From Zoroaster sp. YZ-2022 (lineage: Eukaryota > Echinodermata > Asteroidea > Forcipulatida > Zoroasteridae): a stretch of DNA of 64,000 nt. Location: contig CM055816.1 of assembly GCA_029582265.1 (NCBI GenBank), positions 21,943,843-22,007,842 on the forward strand, written 5' to 3'. The position numbers were made by a program, and so were the translations under genes. The notes below the pieces were generated by a model. The model was given only the letters and a program-made list of their open reading frames with translations, had not been told where the DNA came from and did no database searches. Positions 11,588 through 23,400 of the stretch are shown one piece after another; position 1 is the stretch's first letter, and the number at the start of each line of letters is the position of its first letter.

Positions 11588-11689
11588 TATTATTGTAAGA
11601 AGATAATAAAGTCATCATTTAATTAAATCGTGATGTTTTTGAATTCGCTTATTGTCTGGTATGGAAATTGGCTAAGAAGCAGACGTTTG

Positions 11690-12044
11690 GATCAAATGGA
11701 AAATACATTGAATTTAAAAAAATGAACAGTAGCGGGTATCCAAATGGGTCCAAATTGGTATTTCGGTAAATTTGTGATTTTCTGGGCGGTCTTACCCAAT
11801 AAAGTTTCATTTTGTCGGGAGTGTCAAGTTACTACCAGAGATACCCAAGTATTATTCCGTAGTGTCTGTATTTGGCGATGTACCAATATTAACGCCAATG
11901 GTGTAGTTTTAACAACACGGTTTTCAGTGTACTTAACAAAATCAGCAGAAAATTTATATAAGTTTATCATGGCAGTAAAGGAAAGTTAAGTTGAAATTAA
12001 TGTTAATGCACCAATGAGCTGACCCTCATCCAGTCGGTATAACG
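11690..12044. other. Spacer with no recognised feature
   Basis: There is an 81-codon + strand open frame at 11744-11989 with no recognisable domain, splice pattern or start context. I see no other structure. Confidence 0.3.
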
Positions 12045-13156
12045 CATCAATCTAAATAATTGCGGGCAATATATAGTCCCCGCCCACCCTTAGCAACAAC
12101 ATGTCAACAACGCGTCTATATCCAGTCTTTACACCAATCTAGATATTGGCAATATATAGTCGCTGCCCACCCTTAGCAACAACACGTCTAGATCCACTGA
12201 GTCTTTACGCCAATCTAGATATGGGCATTATATAGTCGCCGCCGACCCTTAGCAACAACACGTCTAGATCCACTGAGTCTTTACGCCAATCTAGATATGG
12301 GCATTATATAGTCGCCGCCGACCCTTAGCAACAACACGTCTAGATCCACTGAGTCTTTACGCCAATCTAGATATGGGCAATATATAGTCCCCGCCAACCC
12401 TTAGCAACAACACGTCTAGATCCACTGAGTCTTTACACCAATCTAGATATGGGCAATATATAGTCCCCGCCCACCATTAGCAACAACACGTCTAGATCCA
12501 AGTCTTTACACCAATCTAGATATGGGCAATATATAGTCCCCGCCAACCCTTAGCAATAACACGTCTAGATCCAAGTCTTTACACCAATCTAGATATGGGC
12601 AATATATAGTCCCCGCCCACCATTAGCAACAACACGTCTAGATCCAAGTCTTTACGCCAATCTAGATATGGGCAAGATATAGGTCCCACCCACCATTAGC
12701 AACAACGCGTCTAGATCCAAGTCTTTATGCGAATCTTGATATGGGCAATATACAGTCCCCGCCCACCATTAGCAACAACACGTCTAGATCCAGTCTTTAC
12801 ACCAATCTAGATATGGGCAATATATAGTCCCCGCCCACCATTAGCAACAACACGTCTAGATCCAAGTCTTTACACCAATCTAGATATGGGCAATATATAG
12901 TCCCCGCCCACCATTAGCAACAACACGTATAGATCCAAGTCTTTACGCCAATCTAGATATGGGCAAGATATAGGTCCCACCCACCATTAGCAACAACACG
13001 TCTAGATCCAAGTCTTTACACCAATCTAGATATGGGCAATATATAGTCCCCGCCCACCATTAGCAACAACACGTCTAGATCCAAGTCTTTACACCAATCT
13101 AGATATGGGCAATATATAGTCCCCGCCCACCATTAGCAACAACGCGTCTAGATCCA
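12045..13156 (+). repeat. Satellite array of about 71-79 bp, about 15 units
   Basis: The unit holds CCAATCTAGATATGGGCAAT, ATATAGTCCCCGCCCACC, ATTAGCAACAACACGTC and TAGATCCAAGTCTTTAC. The left units are more divergent (GTCGCCGCCGACCC variants), and TAGGTCCCACC variants recur at about 12680 and 12972. The array fills the space between genes A2 and B and has no coding frame. Confidence 0.9.
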
Positions 13157-13182
13157 TAGCTGAGATTTTAAAACGGTCTCAA

Positions 13183-13668
13183 AGGGTGCACCCCACTAAA
13201 TAGTGAGGAATTCATGCGCCGAGCTATTTATCATAAAGTGTATGCCCTCAAATTTTTCTGAAAAACAAAGATTTGAGGCCCATTCATTTGATGGATTGTG
13301 TAAAAATGGCCCACTATCATAACCCGGGGGTCCTTGGCTTCCAACTGTGAGTATTTTGGACACACTAGGCCCTGAAAAAGTGGTCCTAATTTGATTTCAA
13401 GCGTAAGGCCTTTTTCCAAAATGGCTGCTTTTCAGTGTGGACGTTTTCACTACTGTAGAGGGTGGTTTTCATTGGGATGAGAATAACTCCCTGGAAACCT
13501 GGACTTTAGACAGTGAATAGACAAGAAAATAAAAGGTTATATATCGATCAATATTTTTTCTTTTGGTTTTAAAAACTGTGGGACTTCTAAGTATTTTTTC
13601 ATGATTTTTGAATATTGTGTATTTAGCACTGTTTACTATGGGAGTTTATTTAGTTGGGTGCACCCCTC
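13183..13668. mobile_element. Inverted-repeat element with GGGTGCACCCC termini
   Basis: The left end AAGGGTGCACCCCACTAAATA is mirrored at the right by TATTTAGTTGGGTGCACCCC. The element is about 490 bp without a supported ORF and lies immediately after the satellite. No clear target duplication is seen. Confidence 0.65.
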
Positions 13669-14370
13669 AGATCCACAAACACACCGCTCCATTATACCAT
13701 CCAGATGGCCGTAGCAGGGCGCCCTCAATCGCGTAACAAATTTGTAGGCCGCTTCTCAGGCAGGCTAAAATGTTTGTTTCGTAAATGAAATTAACCAATA
13801 TTTGTTTTTCCAGTATTTGTTGAATAAAATATTTACTTTCTCTTTCTGAATGCTGACAGTGCAGTAATAAACAAAATAAATATTAACAGGTGTTCATACA
13901 ACCAGCCATACAAGGAGGTGGGTACCACCCCCCCCCCCCTTGAATTAACAAAACTAAATATGTTAGATTGAAGTGCCTAAAGGATGGACTCTAACTGGAG
14001 CTTCACCCTTAGGCCATACACCGCGAGAGCTTCGCGCCATATTTGGTCCAGCCTCCTTCCACATTTGCTCTGTCCTCCCCTGTACGCAATGAACCTCCTG
14101 TGCTGGATTCAGGATCATTAAAAAGACAATTCCAAGGGACGCTGATCCCAACGTCTCATGTATGTACAAAAATAAATATTAGATATAAACGAAAGTTCAT
14201 TTCGAAATGCTGACGTGAACAACAGAGAACTGTTAAAATAGAAAAAAAGGAAAAAACGAAAGTTTTCGGTTTATTTGTAAATATTTGAACAGTTTGAATA
14301 CTGTGCACGCGATGTTAGTGATGTTATCATTGTATTTGTATATTACCACCTGTTTCCTTTTGTATAATGC
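13669..14370. other. Upstream region of gene B
   Basis: This is AT-rich spacer with a C-run at about 13928-13941. A 68-codon - strand frame (13963-14169) shows no known domain. I see no other feature before the gene B promoter. Confidence 0.3.
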
Positions 14371-14377
14371 TATAAAA
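14371..14377 (+). promoter_or_regulatory. TATA box of gene B
   Basis: TATAAAA lies 64 bp before the ATG at 14441. A start site near 14400 would leave a leader of about 40 nt. The spacing resembles that of the TATA-like box of gene A2. Confidence 0.6.
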
Positions 14378-14440
14378 TGTGGGAGATATTTTCGAAGAGA
14401 AGTTAGTTCACCTACATTAGGCTGACTATAGCATCACATC

Positions 14441-14495
14441 ATGGAGAAAACAGGAAGTACATTCGCTTTGTTGCTCAGCTTTGCGATTGTTGCTG
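14441..14495 (+). CDS. Gene B exon 1, signal peptide
   Basis: ATG starts MEKTGSTFALLLSFAIVA, a charged N-region followed by a hydrophobic core, and the donor GTAAGT follows in phase 1. It has the same length (55 nt) and phase as exon 1 of gene A2, suggesting common ancestry. Confidence 0.85.
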
Positions 14496-17400
14496 GTAAG
14501 TCCTCAAATGTCTACATTTAATATATTTCTCGGGTTTATATTGCGAGTCAAAGTCGCTGTTAAGAAATGACATTTCATCAATTCATTCCAGATGTATCGC
14601 CCGTGTTTTTCGCTGTTTTATCGACAATTTCCGGAAATGTTCTTTTGTATCGGAACATTGCTATGAGGGAGGGAAACAATTCCTTTGAAATGACACAATT
14701 CTCAACAGAAGTATGGGTTTCAGTAAAATGTAGCGAAAATGAATATAATTATGGTGGATCCCGTCATCAATTCATTCTGTCTTTATTTTACTGAAAAACC
14801 AAGCTTCTGGCGGCAAATATCTTATTTCAAACTATTTGTTTTATTTTCAATGAAAACCACTTAAAAAACGGAAATACATCTTCAAGGGAATAAAACGGCA
14901 GACGGAATGTCAGATTGAATAATGATAATTCAGTAATTATGATTATTTTGCTTGGGGTATGGGGTCTTCACACTTGGTTCTTTGCTTGGGGTCTGGTTGG
15001 GGTCTTACAGAGTGTTTTGTGCAAGTTTTTTTTCTTTTAAACTCTATTTATTTCATACCCCAAATTGCTATTTTTTATATTTATATTGATATAAATGTTT
15101 GTATTGTCTTCCACAGGCACCTTTGAAAAACAGTGTTTCACTGAAAGGTCTCCCCAGGTTAAATAAGAAATAAATAATAATAATAATAATGTATAGATTT
15201 ATATAGCGCACGTATCCACCAACTAAGTGGCGCTCAAGGCGCATTATATTATTATCCCTGCTCATAAGGCTCATAAGGCTCATAAATCATTCCTGAAACC
15301 ATCTCAGCTCCCTGGGGAGTATACAGCTCAATTGCTGCCATTTCTAGCGCATATAGAGCAAACCATCTCTGCCTTCACAGGTACCCATTTAACCCCTGGG
15401 TGGAGAGAAGCAATTATGGTTAAGTGTCTTGCTCAAGGACACAGGTGTCACGGCCGGGGCTCGAACCCACACTCTGCTGCTGGCAACACCAGAACTTGAG
15501 TTCAGTGCGCTAGACCGCACGACAATCCACTTTACGTGCATTATACAACACACGCAATCAATCAATCAATTAATCAAAAAGGTAAAATGTTGGATTGTAA
15601 CACGTTAACAACTATAGTTACTGTATTTCAGTAAAAAGCAGTCACGTCATCTTTTTTGTAGGATGCGACACCGTCTATACTACTGAAAACAATGCTCCTT
15701 CATTCGACTTCGACACCGACGCCCCGTCATATAACCACGGCACAGATAGTCCATCATATGACTACGACACTGATGCCCCATCATCATCATACGGTTGTAG
15801 TTCATGGCAGTGGCTGTGTTATAACTCCGGTCAATGTATTTCAGACTGGCAAAGATGTAACGGCAAACGTGACTGTTACTATGGAGAAGACGAAAACAAC
15901 TGTCATGGTAAGGATGTGGGATGGGTGTGATGTTGACAGTTTGGTACTCATCTGTCATTCTGACGTAACCTCTTTATCACTAAAAGACAATAGGTTGGAC
16001 ATAATATTTTGATGAATGAAATACTCCACTAAACTGTTTTTTGGTCTTTCGAAGTACATTCTGCAAAACAACGCTCGTCACATTAAATAATAAGCAGAAT
16101 AGTTATTTTTACATTTTCGATGTACGTCAATCCAGTATTAAACAGTTTTTGTCTGCGTCGTTTAATTTTCAGGATATCACACCGTCTACCCAACTGATGA
16201 CTATGACACTGACGCTCCATCATACGACTACGACACCGATGCCCCATCATCATCATACGGTTGTAGTTCATGGCAGTGGCAGTGTTATTACACCGGCCAA
16301 TGCATTTCAGATTGGCAAAGATGTAACGGTTACCTTGACTGTTACTATGGAGAAGACGAATATAATTGCCATGGTAAGGTTACTTAGGGGTGTGTTATCG
16401 TCATTTTGGGACCAGTCCGTCATTATGACGTAGGCTCACCCTTTTTTGTTCTCAAATAGCGATATATATTTGGTTTACTATTTAATACATAAAATACCCA
16501 ACATTTTGCTTATATTCTGACAAAACATGCCTACAGAATAACGCACACCGCACACCAAATCTGACACGTTCGTCGCCCAAGCAAAGGGTTTTTAGTGACG
16601 AAAAGTCAATGATTTTTCGAAGACTAGATATACCTATCAGCCCAGATAATTCATCCCACCTGCCACAAGAAGTACGCTTCCACATTCTTTTACATGGGTG
16701 ACGATTTTAGATAGCGAATACAAATACTTTTGCCACAAGAAGTATGCTTCCAAGAAAGATTGCGATGTACTTCAATCCAGTATTAAACAATCTTTGTCTG
16801 CGTCGTTTAATTTTCAGGATATCACACCGTCTACCCTACTGACGACTACGACACTGACGCCCCATCGTATGACTACGACACCGATGCCCCATCATCATCA
16901 TACGGTTGTAGTTCATGGCAGTGGCTGTGTTATAACTCCGGTCAATGTATTTCAGACTGGCAAAGATGTAACGGCAAACGTGACTGTTACTATGGAGAAG
17001 ACGAAAACAACTGTCATGGTAAGGATATAGGATGGGTGTGATGTTGACAGTTTGGTACTCATCTGTCATTCTGACGTAACCTCTTTATCACTAAAAGACA
17101 ATAAGCTGGAAATAATATTTTGATGAATGAAATACTCCACTAAACTGTTTTTTGTCTTTCGAAGTACATTCTGCAAAACAACGCTCGTCACATTAAATAA
17201 TAAGCAGAATAGTTACTTTTACATGGGTGACGATTTTAGATAGCGAATACAAATACTTTTAACCAGACATAAGATGAACATATCCAGAGCCAGAGGATTG
17301 TTTCTAATCAAGTTTGTAATTTAGGTTATTTCAATCACATGTCAAAATACATACGGTAACGTTTCTGATTTGTTTTTCAGGATATCACACCGTCTACCCT

Positions 17401-20400
17401 ACTGATGACTATGACACTGACGCCCCATCATACGACTACGACACCGATGCCCCATCATCATCATACGGTTGTAGTTCATGGCAGTGGCTGTGTTATAACT
17501 CCGGTCAATGTATTTCAGATTGGCAAAGATGTAACGGTAACCGTGACTGTTACTATGGAGAAGACGAAAACAACTGTCATGGTAAGGATATAGGATGGGT
17601 GTGATGTTGACAGTTTGGCATTCATCTGTCACTCTGACGTAACCTCTTTATCACTAAAAGACAATAGGTTGGAAATAATATTTTGATGAATGAAATACTC
17701 CACTAAACTGTTTTTTTGTCTTTCGAAGTACATTCTGCAAAACAACGCTCGTCACATTAAATAATAAGCAGAATAGTTATTTTTACATTTTCGATGTACG
17801 TCAATCCAGTATTAAACAGTTTTTGTCTGCGTCGTTTAATTTTCAGGATATCACACCGTCTACCCAACTGATGACTATGACACTGACGCTCCATCATACG
17901 ACTACGACACCGATGCCCCATCATCATCATATGGTTGTGGTTCATGGCAGTGGCAGTGTTATTACACCGGCCAATGCATTTCAGATTGGCAAAGATGTAA
18001 CGGTTACCTTGACTGTTACTATGGAGAAGACGAATATAATTGCCATGGTAAGGTTACTTAGGGGTGTGTTATCGTCATTTTGGGACCAGTCCGTCATTAT
18101 GACGTAGGCTCACCCTTTTTTGTTCTCAAATAGCGATATATATTTGGTTTACTATTTAATACATAAAATACCCAACATTTTGCTTATATTCTGACAAAAC
18201 ATGCCTACAGAATAACGCACACCGCACACCAAATCTGACACGTTCGTCGCCCAAGCAAAGGGTTTTTAGTGACGAAAAGTCAATGATTTTTCGAAGACTA
18301 GATATACCTATCAGCCCAGATAATTCATCCCACCTGCCACAAGAAGTATCCTTCCACATTCTTTTACATGGGTGACGATTTTAGATAGCGAATACAAATA
18401 CTTTTGCCACAAGAAGTATGCTTCCAAGAAAGATTGCGATGTACTTCAATCCAGTATTAAACAATCTTTGTCTGCGTCGTTTAATTTTCAGGATATCACA
18501 CCGTCTACCCTACTGACGACTACGACACTGACGCCCCATCGTATGACTACGACACCGATGCCCCATCATCATCATACGGTTGTAGTTCATGGCAGTGGCT
18601 GTGTTATAACTCCGGTCAATGTATTTCAGACTGGCAAAGATGTAACGGTAACCGTGACTGTTACTATGGAGAAGACGAAAACAACTGTCATGGTAAGGAT
18701 ATAGGATGGGTGTGATGTTGACAGTTTGGTATTCATCTGTCACTCTGACGTAACCTCTTTATCACTAAAAGACAATAAGCTGGAAATAATATTTTCATGA
18801 ATGAAATACTCCACTAAACTGTTTTTTGTCTTTCGAAGTACATTCTGCAAAACAACGCTCGTCACATTAAATAATAAGCAGAATAGTTACTTTTACATGG
18901 GTGACGATTTTAGATAGCGAATACAAATACTTTTAACCAGACATAAGATGAACATATCCAGAGCCAGAGGATTGTTTCTAATCAAGTTTGTAATTTAGGT
19001 TATTTCAATCACATGTCAAAATACATAACGTTTCTGATTTGTTTTCAGGATATCACACCGTCTACCCTAGTGACGACTACGACACTGACGCCCCATCATA
19101 CGACTACGACACCGATGCCCCATCATCATCATACGGTTGTAGTTCATGGCAGTGGCTGTGTTATAACTCCGGTCAATGTATTTCAGACTGGCAAAGATGT
19201 AACGGTAACCGTGACTGTTACTATGGAGAAGACGAAAACAACTGTCATGGTAAGGATATGGGATGGGTGTGACTTTGACTTTTTGGTATCTATTCATCAA
19301 TTATGTGACGTTATTTCTTTGTCGTTAACAATACAAATGTTTCAAATATCATTTAGATACATAAACATTGAAACACTCATGTTACCCGTTTGATTGTCTA
19401 TTGAAATATATTATTTAAACAAAAACAGCAAGTCACATTAAAATATTTTCAGGAAAGGATTTTTCCATGGGGGAAGGTGTTGAGACATTGTTAGGAACAA
19501 ATATGAGTCGATGTGTATACTATTTAGAAGACCTTAGATGAATATTTACAGACAAAACAGTCTTTTCTATCCACGTTTGTTATATATTTCAGTCATATTT
19601 ATATCAAAACTTGTCCGGTCGTGTCCTTTGGTTTTCAGGATATCACACCGTCTACCCTACTGATGACTATGACACTGACGCCCCATCATACGACTATGAC
19701 ACCGATGCCCCATCATCATCATACGGTTGTGGTTCATGGCAGTGGCAGTGTTATTACACCGGTCAATGTATTTCAGACTGGCAAAGATGTAACGGTAACC
19801 GTGACTGTTACTATGGAGAAGACGAAAAGAATTGTTATGGTAAGATTATTTAGTGATAGATGTGGTATCGTCATTTTGGGACCAGTCCGTCATCATGACG
19901 TTGGCTCACCCTTTTTTGTTCTCAAATAGCGATATACATTTGGTTTACTATTTAATACATGAAATACCCAACATTTTGCTTATATTCTGACAAAATATGC
20001 CTACAGAATAACGCACACCGCACACCAAATCTGACACGTTCGTCGCCCAAGCAAAGGGTTTTTAGTGGCGAAGAGTCAATGATTTTTCAGGGACTAGATA
20101 TACCTATCAGCCCAGATAATTCATCCCACCTGCCATAAGAAGTATGCTTCCAAGAAAAATTTCGATGTACGCCAATCCAGTATTAAACAATCTTTGTCTG
20201 CGTCGTTTAATTTTCAGGATATCACACCGTCTACCCTAGTGACGACTACGACACTGACGCCCCATCATACGACTACGACACCGATGCCCCATCATCATCA
20301 TACGGTTGTAGTTCATGGCAGTGGCTGTGTTATAACTCCGGTCAATGTATTTCAGACTGGCAAAGATGTAACGGTAACCGTGACTGTTACTATGGAGAAG

Positions 20401-23400
20401 ACGAAAACAACTGTCATGGTAAGGATATAGGATGGGTGTGATGTTGACAGTTTGGTATTCATCTGTCACTCTGACGTAACCTCTTTATCACTAAAAGACA
20501 ATAAGCTGGAAATAATATTTTCATGAATGAAATACTCCACTAAACTGTTTTTTGTCTTTCGAAGTACATTCTGCAAAACAACGCTCGTCACATTAAATAA
20601 TAAGCAGAATAGTTACTTTTACATGGGTGACGATTTTAGATAGCGAATACAAATACTTTTAACCAGACATAAGATGAACATATCCAGAGCCAGAGGATTG
20701 TTTCTAATCAAGTTTGTAATTTAGGTTATTTCAATCACATGTCAAAATACATAACGTTTCTGATTTGTTTTTCAGGATATCACACCGTCTACCCTAGTGA
20801 CGACTACGACACTGACGCCCCATCATACGACTACGACACCGATGCCCCATCATCATCATACGGTTGTAGTTCATGGCAGTGGCTGTGTTATAACTCCGGT
20901 CAATGTATTTCAGACTGGCAAAGATGTAACGGTAACCGTGACTGTTACTATGGAGAAGACGAAAACAACTGTCATGGTAAGGATATGGGATGGGTGTGAC
21001 TTTGACTTTTTGGTATCTATTCATCAATTATGTGACGTTATTTCTTTGTCGTTAACAATACAAATGTTTCAAATATCATTTAGATACATAAACATTGAAA
21101 CACTCATGTTACCCGTTTGATTGTCTATTGAAATATATTATTTAAACAAAAACAGCAAGTCACATTAAAATATTTTCAGGAAAGGATTTTTCCATGGGGG
21201 AAGGTGTTGAGACATTGTTAGGAACAAATATGAGTCGATGTGTATACTATTTAGAAGACCTTAGATGAATATTTACAGACAAAACAGTCTTTTCTATCCA
21301 CGTTTGTTATATATTTCAGTCATATTTATATCAAAAACTTGTCCGGTCGTGTCCTTTGGTTTTCAGGATATCACACCGTCTACCCTACTGATGACTATGA
21401 CACTGACGCCCCATCATACGACTATGACACCGATGCCCCATCATCATCATACGGTTGTGGTTCATGGCAGTGGCAGTGTTATTACACCGGTCAATGTATT
21501 TCAGACTGGCAAAGATGTAACGGTAACCGTGACTGTTACTATGGAGAAGACGAAAAGAATTGTTATGGTAAGATTATTTAGTGATAGATGTGGTATCGTC
21601 ATTTTGGGACCAGTCCGTCATCATGACGTTGGCTCACCCTTTTTTGTTCTCAAATAGCGATATACATTTGGTTTACTATTTAATACATGAAATACCCAAC
21701 ATTTTGCTTATATTCTGACAAAATATGCCTACAGAATAACGCACACCGCACACCAAATCTGACACGTTCGTCGCCCAAGCAAAGGGTTTTTAGTGGCGAA
21801 GAGTCAATGATTTTTCAGCGACTAGATATACCTATCAGCCCAGATAATTCATCCCACCTGCCATAAGAAGTATGCTTCCAAGAAAAATTTCGATGTACGC
21901 CAATCCAGTATTAAACAATCTTTGTCTGCGTCGTTTAATTTTCAGGATATCACACCGTCTACCCTAGTGACGACTACGACACTGACGCCCCATCATACGA
22001 CTACGACACCGATGCCCCATCATCATCATATGGTTGTAGTTCATGGCAGTGGCTGTGTTATAACTCCGGTCAATGTATTTCAGACTGGCAAAGATGTAAC
22101 GGTAACCGTGACTGTTACTATGGAGAAGACGAAAACAACTGTCATGGTAAGGATATAGGATGGGTGTGATGTTGACAGTTTGGTATTCATCTGTCACTCT
22201 GACGTAACCTCTTTATCACTAAAAGACAATAAGCTGGAAATAATATTTTCATGAATGAAATACTCCACTAAACTGTTTTTGTCTTTCGAAGTACATTCTG
22301 CAAAACAACGCTCGTCACATTAAATAATAAGCAGAATAGTTACTTTTACATGGGTGACGATTTTAGATAGCGAATACAAATACTTTTAACCAGACATAAG
22401 ATGAACATATCCAGAGCCAGAGGATTGTTTCTAATCAAGTTTGTAATTTAGGTTATTTCAATCACATGTCAAAATACATAACGTTTCTGATTTGTTTTTC
22501 AGGATATCACACCGTCTACCCTAGTGACGACTACGACACTGACGCCCCATCATACGACTACGACACCGATGCCCCATCATCATCATACGGTTGTAGTTCA
22601 TGGCAGTGGCTGTGTTATAACTCCGGTCAATGTATTTCAGACTGGCAAAGATGTAACGGTAACCGTGACTGTTACTATGGAGAAGACGAAAACAACTGTC
22701 ATGGTAAGGATATGGGATGGGTGTGACTTTGACTTTTTGGTATCTATTCATCAATTATGTGACGTTATTTCTTTGTCGTTAACAATACAAATGTTTCAAA
22801 TATCATTTAGATACATAAACATTGAAACACTCATGTTACCCGTTTGATTGTCTATTGAAATATATTATTTAAACAAAAACAGCAAGTCACATTAAAATAT
22901 TTTCAGGAAAGGATTTTTCCATGGGGGAAGGTGTTGAGACATTGTTAGGAACAAATATGAGTCGATGTGTATACTATTTAGAAGACCTTAGATGAATATT
23001 TACAGACAAAACAGTCTTTTCTATCCACGTTTGTTATATATTTCAGTCATATTTATATCAAAAACTTGTCCGGTCGTGTCCTTTGGTTTTCAGGATATCA
23101 CACCGTCTACCCTACTGATGACTATGACACTGACGCCCCATCATACGACTATGACACCGATGCCCCATCATCATCATACGGTTGTGGTTCATGGCAGTGG
23201 CAGTGTTATTACACCGGTCAATGTATTTCAGACTGGCAAAGATGTAACGGTAACCGTGACTGTTACTATGGAGAAGACGAAAAGAATTGTTATGGTAAGA
23301 TTATTTAGTGATAGATGTGGTATCGTCATTTTGGGACCAGTCCGTCATCATGACGTTGGCTCACCCTTTTTTGTTCTCAAATAGCGATATACATTTGGTT

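Larger units (their letters stand above)
10361..11686 (+). repeat. 3' flank of A2, second copy of the 3361-4437 segment
   Basis: This is collinear with 3361-4437. Differences include loss of about 40 bp near 10700, gain of about 40 bp near 10855-10890, and a 253-bp element at 11335. There is no coding content. Confidence 0.75.

Noticed and set aside
12045..13156. CRISPR-like regular repeats
   Set aside because: Units are directly abutting satellite monomers without unique spacers, and the genome is eukaryotic.
19441..19470. ATTTTCAG|GAAAGG acceptor-like site in the intron between exons 19049 and 19639
   Set aside because: The following frame gives no LDLa sequence and no good donor in phase; it is treated as intron.
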